From the NCBI GenBank assembly GCA_047620505.1, contig JBLHKS010000008.1, forward strand, positions 20,238 through 84,237: a stretch of DNA of 64,000 nucleotides. Reading direction: 5' to 3'. This document shows, one piece after another, positions 8,513-17,353 of the stretch. Position 1 is the stretch's first letter. Each line of letters begins with the position of its first letter. The DNA comes from JBLHKS01 sp047620505 (lineage in GTDB: Bacteria; Verrucomicrobiota; Verrucomicrobiia; Verrucomicrobiales; DEV007). Made by a program: the position numbers and the translations under genes. A model generated the notes under the pieces. The model had not been told where the DNA came from. It searched no databases and worked only from the letters and a program-made list of their open reading frames with translations.

Positions 8513-9849
8513 TCGGAGACGGGCTCCCTGGTTAAAAATTGGAGCGGAAGAAAAACAGCGATGCCGCCCACAAGGCGCGCGGCGAAACCGAGAGTCGCAA
8601 ATCCTGACGCGACCAGAAATCCTAACACGCCTCGATCATTCGCTTCGTCGACCTTTGCCGCGAACGTCGTTGACTCCAGAATCGCGAGAAGCAAAACCAG
8701 TTTTCGACGAACAATCGAGTTCGGCCTGAAGAATCGGCAGTAGGCGTCGGCGAATCCGGTCAGCAGCGGACGCTTCGCGGCGAGTTGAATGAGTTTTTCG
8801 TCAAAGGCCGAGTTTTCCGCCTGTTTGAAAACCTCAGATTCGATCCCAGCCCGATATTTTTCGACAACGTAAGCCGTGGGCCTTTCGCCGATCAGGTAGC
8901 GGCAAAAAACGTCGCATTCGGTCCCTGGATTATTCTCGGCTGACGACTTCGCCGCCGAAGTCGCAGCGATCATTTCTTTGACGCCCATCATCGATCGAGA
9001 ACGCCTCAGCTGGAACGTGTTCGATTCCGGCACCGACGAAAACCGGAAGGAGCTGAGCTGGCCAACCGTCAGCGGGAGGAAGCGGTAGGCAACTTTTTCG
9101 GCGAACCGCAGCATCGGCAAAACCAGCGGAAACGGAGCGTGTAGGATTCGAGAAGGCTTCTTTCCAGCGTCCTCGCGAATCGCTTCGAAAAACTGATTCA
9201 TGGTGAGCTTGTCAGGGCCGCCAAAATCGAGTGATTCGCCTTTGAATCGGTCCTCATTCAGAATCGCGGCGAGGCTGCCGACGAGATCGTCGACGTGGAT
9301 CGGCTGGATCTCTACCTCTCCCTTGCCGAACACGATTCCGACTGGCGCGAGCGCCAGTTTCGCCAAGCCTTCCCAAGCGCCCGAGCCGGGTCCAAGCACG
9401 ATCGTTGGGCGAACGTTCGTGAACCGCAAACCCGATTGTCGAACGAGTCGCTCGGCACGTTGCTTAGCTTTCGCGTACGGGTAGGAGCGGAGTTCGGAAA
9501 ACTTCACCGCGATCGTGCTCACGTTTAAAATCGGCAAATTCCCGGCGTCTTTCGCGGCAACAAGAAGCCGCCTCGTGCCCTCAACGATGACGTGATCGTA
9601 AAGACGTGGATCGACCTTCCCCGTGATCGCCGCGAGATGAACGATTGCGTCGCAGTCCGCAAGCGCCTCGCGACAAACGGCGATGTCGAGCAGATCGGCG
9701 CGAATCCAGCGGACGCGTTCGGAATCTTCGAGCGAATCCGGCTGAGCCTGACGACTGAGCGCGACAATTTCGTGATCGGAGTCCGCCAGCAGCTGCTGAA
9801 TCAAAACGCGGCCGACGAAGCCGCTCGCTCCCGTGATGAAAATCCTCAT
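8509..9849 (-). CDS. NAD(P)-dependent SDR epimerase/dehydratase with extra C-terminal domain
   Basis: Residues 1 to about 270 form an extended short-chain dehydrogenase: the dinucleotide motif TGASGFVGRVLIQQLL at the N-terminus and a YPYAKAK active-site segment near residue 127. The last 170 residues were not recognised. They carry a CDVFCRYLIGERPTAYVVEK segment and end in a hydrophobic stretch (FLVASGFATLGFAARLVGGI), so the protein may be membrane-attached. The start overlaps the GT2 stop and the stop overlaps the GMC start, each by 4 bases. A sugar or isoprenoid-linked substrate is inferred from these neighbours. The palindrome at 9788 encodes QQLL. Confidence 0.82.
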   Translation of the reverse strand: MRIFITGASGFVGRVLIQQLLADSDHEIVALSRQAQPDSLEDSERVRWIRADLLDIAVCREALADCDAIVHLAAITGKVDPRLYDHVIVEGTRRLLVAAKDAGNLPILNVSTIAVKFSELRSYPYAKAKQRAERLVRQSGLRFTNVRPTIVLGPGSGAWEGLAKLALAPVGIVFGKGEVEIQPIHVDDLVGSLAAILNEDRFKGESLDFGGPDKLTMNQFFEAIREDAGKKPSRILHAPFPLVLPMLRFAEKVAYRFLPLTVGQLSSFRFSSVPESNTFQLRRSRSMMGVKEMIAATSAAKSSAENNPGTECDVFCRYLIGERPTAYVVEKYRAGIESEVFKQAENSAFDEKLIQLAAKRPLLTGFADAYCRFFRPNSIVRRKLVLLLAILESTTFAAKVDEANDRGVLGFLVASGFATLGFAARLVGGIAVFLPLQFLTREPVSE

Positions 9850-10811
9850 GATTTCGACGCGTCGTCTTCCTTCTCATCTGAGATGACTTCCTTAACGACG
9901 TAGATCGGGCGTCCCTTCACTTCGTTAAAAATTCGGCCGATGTACTCGCCAATTACGCCTAGCGAAATCAGCTGGATTCCGCCAAGGAAAAGAATCGCGA
10001 TCATCATCGTCGGCCAACCTCGAACCTCTGCCACGCCCGCCCATTTCTGGATGAACACGCTGAGCAGGTAGAGAAAGGCGAGCGCCGAGGCGGCGAAACC
10101 AGCGTACATCACGAGCCGCAATGGCAGGGTCGAAAATGAGGTGATCCCGTCCTTGGCGAATCGATACAATTTGCGCAGCGTGTAGCCTGTTTCGCCCGCC
10201 TGGCGTGCGCCGCGTTCGTACTCCACGCCGGCTTGTTTGAAGCCGATCCAGCTAACCAGACCGCGGACAAATCGGTCGCGCTCGCCGAGACGTTTCAGCT
10301 CTTCGACGAACCGCCGCGTCATCATCCGGTAGTCGCCGACGTCCTCCGGAATGCCGACGTTCGTAATCCGCGCGAGGACTCGATAAAACAGCGCTGCGCT
10401 CGCGCGTTTGAACCAGGTTTCGCCTTCCCGTTTCGTCCGAACGCCGTAGACGACGTCGTAGCCTTCGCGCCATTTTTTGATGAACTCGACGATCAACTCC
10501 GGCGGATCCTGAAGGTCAGAATCGATCAAGACGACAAGATCCCCGTCCGCCACGTCGATCCCTGCCGTTACCGCAATCTGGTGGCCGAAATTCCGCGAAA
10601 GCACGACGACTTTGACCGCTGAGTCCTTCGCGGCGAGTCGCTTGAGGACCTCGACCGAGCGATCCGCGCTGCCATCGTCGACGAAGACGAGCTGATACGC
10701 GAAGCCGTCGAGGCCGTTGAGCACTCCAGTGGTGCGCTCATAAAAAGCCTCGATAACTTCCTCGTCGTTGTAAACCGGGACGACGACGGATATGAGTTGG
10801 CGCTCGCTCAT
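9846..10811 (-). CDS. GT2 family glycosyltransferase, GtrB/DPM1-like
   Basis: Predicted to move a sugar from a nucleotide donor to a polyprenyl phosphate on the inner face of the cytoplasmic membrane. The GT-A core shows SVVVPVYNDEEVI at the N-terminus, a VDDGSADRS motif and the DXD-type LIDSDLQDPPELI. Two transmembrane helices follow near residues 235-260 and 270-295, as in GtrB. The ATG at 10811 is preferred to an upstream in-frame start because the catalytic domain begins at once. It is the first gene of a 4-base-overlap unit with the SDR and GMC genes and is divergent from the flippase at 10862. Confidence 0.92.
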   Translation of the reverse strand: MSERQLISVVVPVYNDEEVIEAFYERTTGVLNGLDGFAYQLVFVDDGSADRSVEVLKRLAAKDSAVKVVVLSRNFGHQIAVTAGIDVADGDLVVLIDSDLQDPPELIVEFIKKWREGYDVVYGVRTKREGETWFKRASAALFYRVLARITNVGIPEDVGDYRMMTRRFVEELKRLGERDRFVRGLVSWIGFKQAGVEYERGARQAGETGYTLRKLYRFAKDGITSFSTLPLRLVMYAGFAASALAFLYLLSVFIQKWAGVAEVRGWPTMMIAILFLGGIQLISLGVIGEYIGRIFNEVKGRPIYVVKEVISDEKEDDASKS

Positions 10812-10861
10812 CGGGGCGCAACCTGGCGCATTCGGCCCGGGGCGCACGCAAAAAACCTACC

Positions 10862-12187
10862 ATGCTCACAATCAGTCAGTTGCGCCTGAAAATCGGCGAA
10901 AAGCTCGGGGCTCACGGCTCAGATCTGGCTCGAAACGCGCTCCTCGCGGGCGGGACGCGGGCGTTCGGGGTGCTGCTCAGTTTTGCGTTGCTCTGGCTCG
11001 TTGGACGCCGATTTGGCGACGAAGGCGCGGGGCTTTTTACCGTGCCGCAATCGATCCTGATAATCCTCCGGATTTTCGTTAGCATGGGGCTTGGCCTCGC
11101 GATGGTCCGGCTGATCGCCCAGCTGAAACCAGGCGAAATTCGACCTCACTATCATTGTGCGAAATGGACGATGCTCGCGGTCTCGATCGTGGTCGGCACG
11201 CTGGTCGCGCTCGGATCGAAGGGGATCGCAAATTGGCTTTTCGACGCCCCGAATCTCTCGTGGGGAATCGCGCTCGCCGGAATCGGGCTGCCATTTTTCG
11301 CCATCTCGCAGCTCCACGCCGAAGTCGCGCGCGGGCTCAAGCGGATGGTCGCCTCGGAGCTGTTTCGCGGAGTCGGAATTCCGTTGGTAGCTTTGATTTC
11401 GTTCGCGTTTTTCTTTCGATCGAAAGCCGAGCACGCCTTCGTCGGCTACGTGGTCGGCTGCGCGATCGTCGCCGTCATTTCGTTCGGATTCGTTCGACTC
11501 GCACTGAAGCCTGGCTCCTCTGAAAAGCGGATTCGACCCCAGCAGCTGCTCGCTCTTTCCCTACCGATGATGATCGGAGAATTCGGCGTGATCCTGCTCG
11601 GTCGGATCGATCACATCATGCTCGAAATGCTCGGCTCAACCGCCGACGCCGGAGTTTACGGCGTGGTCCTGCGCCTGTCCGCAATCGTCCTTTTTCTGCC
11701 AGGCGCGATCGGCGCAATTGCCGCGCCAAAAATCGCAGGCGTGTTCTGGAGCGACGATCCGTCCGGATTTCCCGCGCTCGCCCGCCTCGTCGCCAAGCTC
11801 ATGTTCTGGACCGCTCTTTTGCCCGCGATCGTCATTTTCGTCGCGCCCGGATTCTGGATGAGCATCTTCGGGCCCAGCTTCGAACGAGGCTGGCTCGCGT
11901 TGGTCGGCCTGGCGTTCGCAGGCGTGCTCATCGCGAGCACCGGGTTCATTGGTTCGATCCTGAACATGACTGGCGGCGAGAAATTTTATCGAAACACAAT
12001 CCTCGTTGCCCTCGGCGCGAACATCATCCTCAACCTCGTCCTGATTCCGCCCTTCAACCTCAACGGAGCCGCGCTTGCCTCGCTGCTAACCGTGATTTTC
12101 TGGAACGCGGCTGGCGTCATTTTTATCTGGCGAAAACACGGATTTCTTCTACTACACATCCCGTTCTGGCCGAGGAAACGCGATTGA
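10862..12187 (+). CDS. Polysaccharide/lipid-linked glycan flippase (MATE/PST superfamily)
   Basis: A 441-residue polytopic protein with about 12 to 14 hydrophobic segments and the general pattern of Wzx/PST exporters. It starts with an amphipathic stretch and GGTRAFGVLLSFALLWLVGR, and has a C-terminal GSILNMTGGEKFYRN loop followed by two helices. It probably flips a lipid-linked oligosaccharide across the inner membrane. It lies 50 bases from the divergent GT2 gene, consistent with one pathway. MurJ was considered, but the sequence looks closer to general O-unit flippases. The palindrome at 11541 encodes QQLL. Confidence 0.85.
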   Translation: MLTISQLRLKIGEKLGAHGSDLARNALLAGGTRAFGVLLSFALLWLVGRRFGDEGAGLFTVPQSILIILRIFVSMGLGLAMVRLIAQLKPGEIRPHYHCAKWTMLAVSIVVGTLVALGSKGIANWLFDAPNLSWGIALAGIGLPFFAISQLHAEVARGLKRMVASELFRGVGIPLVALISFAFFFRSKAEHAFVGYVVGCAIVAVISFGFVRLALKPGSSEKRIRPQQLLALSLPMMIGEFGVILLGRIDHIMLEMLGSTADAGVYGVVLRLSAIVLFLPGAIGAIAAPKIAGVFWSDDPSGFPALARLVAKLMFWTALLPAIVIFVAPGFWMSIFGPSFERGWLALVGLAFAGVLIASTGFIGSILNMTGGEKFYRNTILVALGANIILNLVLIPPFNLNGAALASLLTVIFWNAAGVIFIWRKHGFLLLHIPFWPRKRD

Positions 12188-12283
12188 GCGGAAGATCAGG
12201 CCTGTTCCTTGCTTCAGCTTCGCTTCGAGCTTACCCATTTCCAGCCAGCAGCTGCTCATCCCGATTTCCGTCCGTCCGTCTGC

Positions 12284-15200
12284 ATGCACGAAAAACGCAC
12301 GCCTCAAACAAGCGCGCCCGACGCGCCCGAAAAATCCAGACGCCCTCGCCGCGAGTCGATCTTGAAGCGTTGGCGCCGCCGCGCGTTCGGTCGAAAGATT
12401 CCGCGGACGAGCCGGACGATGTTGCCGACTCTGATTCAGGTTTTTGCCGGATTCAGCAAAGTCGACGGCGAGATTGAAGAGCGCGAAATCGACTCGGCGC
12501 TCGGTTTTCTTCGATACGACTACCCAGCGACCGTCTACTCTGAACTCCGCCAGCTGTATCGCGAAGCGCTACGCGAGCCGCAGGATTTGAACGAAATCGC
12601 GACCGGGCTCGCCGAACAACTCGGGCTCGAAGACAAGGTTCTGCTCGGCGTCCAGCTCTACGCGCTGATCTCGCGCGCCGATCTTCAAAAAGATCACCTC
12701 ATCGCGTTTTACCTTTTCATGACGAACCTCGGCGTCGCGGCCGAGGCGATCGACATCGTTTATCAGCTTAACACTGGCGAGCTCCCTGAACCCGAGGTCG
12801 AGGCAGAGCCACAAGGTCAGCCGCTGGAAACGTTAACGATCGCACAAAGCGGGCCGGCGGATGTGATTTTGCCTGGCGTTGGGGAAAATCACTCGATCAT
12901 CGGGTTCCGGATCCAGGATTTGATCCTGTTGAAAAACACCGGAACCGAACCAGTCATCATCCGTGGCAGGAAAATGCACGAAGGCGAGTTCATCCGCTTG
13001 TTCGACGGACAGCGCCTGCTCATGGGCGAGGTGGTTCTCGATTACCGCGATGTTGTCTTTTATTTCAACGCAAAGAAGAACGTCTCTTCGACTCGGCTCT
13101 TTTTATCGATCGCGGGCAACGGAAATCCGTTCATCGAAAAATCCGAATCGAAACAGACTTTCCTCAAAGTCGAGTTCGGGCTCGGGATCACGGTCGAGGC
13201 GCTCCGCCACACGCGAGGCGAGATCAACGGTCAGCGGCTGAACACCGGGGTCAAAGTCGATGCGTCGCTCGCGGACAAAATCGCGCTCGACAACCGAATC
13301 GATGTTCTCATCAGCGATCTTCACCGCCGGGCCCGCGCGTTGGGCGGACGATTTGATCTCAACCCGACCCGATCGGAGTACCTGATTTCAAATGACCCGG
13401 TTAAGCTGCGCGAAGGCGACATTCTGCTTCCGCGTGACGGCGGAGGTGAGCTGCTCTTGCGGATTTCCTGCAATTACACTCGGAAAACCGGCGTGCTCGA
13501 AGTCCTCGAAAGCGGACGCTCGATTTACATTGGCGGTGCCCTGATTCGTGAACAGGCGAACCTCGCGGACGGAGACACGATCACGATCGGCGAAGGCCGA
13601 TTTCTGCGGTGCAACTTCACCGATCGCACGATCGAAGAAGAGCGAAACGTCATCAACCGACTTCAAGTTCAAGATTTGAGTCACCGATACTCGAAGCGAA
13701 CTGTGGCGCTCGACAACGTCAGTTTTCCAGTTGAACGCGGCGAGATGGTTTGCGTGATGGGACCGAGCGGATGTGGAAAAAGTACGCTGCTCAAAACGCT
13801 CGCCGGGCACCTGCGACCGGATCAGGGCCAGATCAATCTCAACGGAGTCGAACTCTACGGCTCGCGCCGGAATCGAAAGCGCCTGACGCCCTACCTGTCC
13901 TACATTCCTCATGAAGAGGCGATCGAATCGCGGCTGACGGTTGAGGAAAATATCGACCTCGCCGCCGCCATCCGCGCTCCCCATTTGAGCGACGCAGAGC
14001 GCAAACGTCGCGCGGACGCCCGGCTCGTTGAACTTGGCTTGAGCGAGCTCCGGCACCGAACCGCGGGTGAGCAGGCGAATCAGACGCTCAGCGGCGGCCA
14101 GAGAAAACGCCTGAATGCGGGGCTCGACATGATCGGGATTTCAGATGTTTACCTTTTTGATGAGCCAACTTCGGGCCTGTCGTCAAAGGACTCCGAACAC
14201 GTTCTCGAGATCATCCGAGGCCTCGCCCACAACAAAATCGTCCTCGTCAGCATCCATCAGCCGAGCGCCCGACTCTTCCACCTTTTCGACAAGGTGATCC
14301 TCCTCGACCAAGGTGGTAAGCTCGCTTTTTTCGGCACTCCTCAGCAGACACTGGATTATTTTCATCGCGTCCACGCCGAGGAATCGATGCGCGAAGAAGG
14401 CGGGCCCACGCCAACTCAGCCAGAGTTTATTTTCGATGTGTTAGAGACTCCGCTCCGCGATTTGAGCGGCGCGGTGATCTACGAGGAAGATCATCGGGGC
14501 CACGTCACGCCTTCTCGGCGTTTCAGTCCAAGTTTCTGGGCAGACCGCTTTCAAACCTATCGGCTATTGGAGGAAGTCCAGCTTGAGGAGCCAGAAGCCG
14601 ATCCCAATCCAGTTAAGCCTCCGCCAACTCCGCGGAGGCGCTTGCGTGACGAGCTTGTCCAGTTCAACACCCTCTTCAAGCGCGCGTTTCTCAGCAAACT
14701 GCGCAACCGCGCGAACCTGACGTTGACCTTGCTGATGTCGCCGCTTCTGGCGCTCCTCGTCTCTTTCGTTCTGCGTTATTCGGAGACCGGCGCTTACGAT
14801 TTCGCCTCGGCATTTCACATTCCGACCTACCTCTTTTTATCGCTCGTCATCGGAATGTTTCTCGGTCTGACCAACAGCGCCGACGAGATTCTGCGGGATC
14901 GAACTCTCCTTCAACGAGAGCGAAATCACCGAATTCGAATCTCCTCTTACATTCTCACAAAATTCCTCGCTCTGGCGATTTTCGCGCTGATCCAATGCGT
15001 AATTTACGTCGTCATCGGCGCGCTGATGCTTTCGATTCGCGGGATGTTTCTCGTCGATCTGCTCTGGATTTACTCGACTACGCTGATCGGCGTCGCGACC
15101 GGCCTCGTCATCTCAAGCGTCGTGCCGAATTCAAAGACGGCGATGAACGTGATCCCGCTGATTTTGATTCCGCAGATCATCCTCGGCGGCGCGCTGATCA

Positions 15201-15907
15201 AATACGAGGAGATGAACGGGGCGCTCCGGAGCGGTTGGTGGTGGTCGAGCGCCGGATCGGAAGAAGCCGGCGTCAGCAAGCTCGAAGTTCCCCAGATCTG
15301 CAACATCATGCCACTACGCTGGTCGTACGAGGGCCTGATTATTTCTTATGCGAATCACAATCCGTTGACCAGCCTTCAGAATCAGCTCAACAAGCGGATC
15401 TTGGCCCTCGCGACGAAGGATGATTTTACTCCAGAAGATAAGAAGAAGCTCAACCAAGCTCGAGATGTACTCGCGGCTCTGACCGGCCTGGAAGCGGAGA
15501 GCCCAGCAAAGATTCGCGAGGCGTTAGGCGAACTCAGGCACCAGATGCGCAGCGGCGAGCCCTTGAATCTCTCGATCTTCAAGACAGCAGCTGCTGATTC
15601 CAAAACGAAGGTCAATCCCGGCCAACTTTACGTAAATGAGAAGGTGAACCTCTTGTTCATGGCCGCCAAAGCCGAGCAAGCGGACTACCGAAACAAAAAC
15701 AGCCGATTTCCGAATGTCTTTTTCGGCGAGAAGAAGGAATTTTCGATCGACTGGTCGATGCCGCTGCCTGGCGGCAAAGAATATCAGATCAAGCACGATC
15801 GAATGGTAGAAACGATCCCTTTAGATCTCGGTGTTTTGTTCCTTTTCGGTGCCGCTGCGATGGTCGTCCTTTATTTCAGTGTCAGGCTCCGGACGCGCTG
15901 GGTCTGA
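12284..15907 (+). CDS. Large multidomain ABC transporter: TerB-like, FHA-like, ABCG-type ATPase and membrane domain
   Basis: About 1,200 residues. Counting from the first in-frame ATG (12209), residues 70-190 form a helical TerB/DjlA-like domain (FAGFSKVDGEIEEREIDSAL). Residues 230-480 hold two beta-rich stretches resembling FHA-type modules, without a confident motif. Residues 490-720 are an ABCG-type ATPase: Walker A GPSGCGKSTLLK, signature LSGGQRKRLNAGLD, Walker B YLFDEPTSGLS. The C-terminal 400 residues contain about six membrane segments split by a soluble loop. This is a half-transporter of the ABC-2/White type with N-terminal sensory modules; the substrate is unknown. ATGs at 12209, 12284 and 12419 are all possible, and the TerB-like domain begins right at the last. 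The palindrome at 15586 encodes AAA. Confidence 0.87.
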   Translation: MHEKRTPQTSAPDAPEKSRRPRRESILKRWRRRAFGRKIPRTSRTMLPTLIQVFAGFSKVDGEIEEREIDSALGFLRYDYPATVYSELRQLYREALREPQDLNEIATGLAEQLGLEDKVLLGVQLYALISRADLQKDHLIAFYLFMTNLGVAAEAIDIVYQLNTGELPEPEVEAEPQGQPLETLTIAQSGPADVILPGVGENHSIIGFRIQDLILLKNTGTEPVIIRGRKMHEGEFIRLFDGQRLLMGEVVLDYRDVVFYFNAKKNVSSTRLFLSIAGNGNPFIEKSESKQTFLKVEFGLGITVEALRHTRGEINGQRLNTGVKVDASLADKIALDNRIDVLISDLHRRARALGGRFDLNPTRSEYLISNDPVKLREGDILLPRDGGGELLLRISCNYTRKTGVLEVLESGRSIYIGGALIREQANLADGDTITIGEGRFLRCNFTDRTIEEERNVINRLQVQDLSHRYSKRTVALDNVSFPVERGEMVCVMGPSGCGKSTLLKTLAGHLRPDQGQINLNGVELYGSRRNRKRLTPYLSYIPHEEAIESRLTVEENIDLAAAIRAPHLSDAERKRRADARLVELGLSELRHRTAGEQANQTLSGGQRKRLNAGLDMIGISDVYLFDEPTSGLSSKDSEHVLEIIRGLAHNKIVLVSIHQPSARLFHLFDKVILLDQGGKLAFFGTPQQTLDYFHRVHAEESMREEGGPTPTQPEFIFDVLETPLRDLSGAVIYEEDHRGHVTPSRRFSPSFWADRFQTYRLLEEVQLEEPEADPNPVKPPPTPRRRLRDELVQFNTLFKRAFLSKLRNRANLTLTLLMSPLLALLVSFVLRYSETGAYDFASAFHIPTYLFLSLVIGMFLGLTNSADEILRDRTLLQRERNHRIRISSYILTKFLALAIFALIQCVIYVVIGALMLSIRGMFLVDLLWIYSTTLIGVATGLVISSVVPNSKTAMNVIPLILIPQIILGGALIKYEEMNGALRSGWWWSSAGSEEAGVSKLEVPQICNIMPLRWSYEGLIISYANHNPLTSLQNQLNKRILALATKDDFTPEDKKKLNQARDVLAALTGLEAESPAKIREALGELRHQMRSGEPLNLSIFKTAAADSKTKVNPGQLYVNEKVNLLFMAAKAEQADYRNKNSRFPNVFFGEKKEFSIDWSMPLPGGKEYQIKHDRMVETIPLDLGVLFLFGAAAMVVLYFSVRLRTRWV

Positions 15908-15992
15908 TCGGTTCCGAGACGCCCGAGATTTCCTTAATTCATCTTGATGATCAATTTTGGCTGAGTAGCTTGCCCATCGCCTGCCCCGATCG

Positions 15993-17333
15993 ATGGATAT
16001 CCTCATCACCTACTTCCGTTTAGCCGAACGGACGGCCTCGGAAGTTTACTCCGCTGACCTCGCTCGCCTCCTCAGCGACGGGTTCAATCGAGTCGGAGTT
16101 TTGGCGTCGAAACACGGCCGTCTCGCCGACGAGTTGGCTTCCGAAGGAGTCACCGTGGTTCAGCACCCGTCCGAGCTCCCTTTCCGGCCAGACGTGATTC
16201 ATGGGCATTGCAATCTGGAAACGATGATTGCGCTGATGAGCTTCCCAACAACGCCGGCAGTTTATCTTTGCCACAGCCACTTGCAGCGACGCGAACAACC
16301 GCCGATGCACCCGAGGATTAAACGTTACCTCGCGCTAAACGCCCGAATTGGCCAATGGCTGCTGAATCAGCTCGGACTGGCGCAGGAAGAAGTCCAGATC
16401 GTTCCTGGTTATGTCGATTTCGAACGGTTCGGCGATCCGCGTCGAGTTCCGGAACGCCCGGCAAAAGCTCTCGTTTATGACCGAACCACCTGCCCCGGAA
16501 AGCATCTCGATATTCTCGAAAACGCCTGCATCTGCAGCGGCGTCGAGCTGGACATCGTCGGCGATTTGATTGGCAAGGTTCCGACTCGGCCAGAAATTCT
16601 GCTGCCAAAATACGACGTCGTTTTCGCCTCCGGACGCTCGGCGATGGAGGCGCTTGCAGCCGGCTGCGGAGTGATCACGACGAGTGGCGGCCGTTTTGGC
16701 GAGCTGGTCACTCGGGATAATCTTGGCGAAATGCAGGATCGAAATTTCTGCGTCGATGATTTCCCGGACTGCCCTGAACAGACGGTCAAACGCCTCGCCG
16801 CGGAGTTTCAAACCTGGGATTGGCGAAAGCTCGCCCCGGTCGCTGATCGACTTCGTCAGGAGGTCGATCCTAGAACCGTGCGGATCGCTCACGAGCGAAT
16901 TTACCGCGCTGCGATCAGAGATCATCAACTCAATCCCCTGAGTCCAGAGCACGAATTTCCAGCGGTCGCCGAATGGCTCGTCGGAATGGCTGATCAGCAT
17001 CAAAAGCTCGACAGCGGCTACCTCGAAATTCAAAGCCGGATCACCCGGGATCAGAAAACGCGCAAGGCGACCGAACGACGTCAGGAAAATCTAAACCAGC
17101 AGCTGCAGACTGAGCGCGAAAAGGTGAGAGCGGCGCGTCGGGCTCTTTTTGAGGGCGGAAATATCGCGACTCGCGGACTGCGCAAGCGCCTCGAAGGCGA
17201 ATGGCGGGATATTCAGAAGGAGCACGGGTCGGACGAAATCCTGACCGCTGGACTTCCTCCGGAGCCCGACAACGATGATGATACAACGGATCCAGACGAT
17301 GATCCAAATAAGGGCGTTGAGCTTTCCGGATAA
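15993..17333 (+). CDS. GT-B fold (GT4-like) glycosyltransferase with coiled-coil tail
   Basis: Of 446 residues, the first 320 look like a GT-B glycosyltransferase: an N-terminal domain with a DVIHGHCNLETMIAL segment, a VPGYVDFERF linker, and a C-terminal nucleotide-sugar domain with the GRSAMEALAAGCGVITT motif typical of GT4. Residues 330-400 are charged and rich in K, E, R and Q, suggesting a coiled coil. The tail is very acidic (PDNDDDTTDPDDDPN). No signal peptide is seen, so it is probably cytoplasmic. The acceptor is unknown; neighbours point to surface glycans. A near-match of the palindrome lies at 17098. Confidence 0.75.
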   Translation: MDILITYFRLAERTASEVYSADLARLLSDGFNRVGVLASKHGRLADELASEGVTVVQHPSELPFRPDVIHGHCNLETMIALMSFPTTPAVYLCHSHLQRREQPPMHPRIKRYLALNARIGQWLLNQLGLAQEEVQIVPGYVDFERFGDPRRVPERPAKALVYDRTTCPGKHLDILENACICSGVELDIVGDLIGKVPTRPEILLPKYDVVFASGRSAMEALAAGCGVITTSGGRFGELVTRDNLGEMQDRNFCVDDFPDCPEQTVKRLAAEFQTWDWRKLAPVADRLRQEVDPRTVRIAHERIYRAAIRDHQLNPLSPEHEFPAVAEWLVGMADQHQKLDSGYLEIQSRITRDQKTRKATERRQENLNQQLQTEREKVRAARRALFEGGNIATRGLRKRLEGEWRDIQKEHGSDEILTAGLPPEPDNDDDTTDPDDDPNKGVELSG

Positions 17334-17353
17334 TCTAATAGAAAGGCAAAGGC

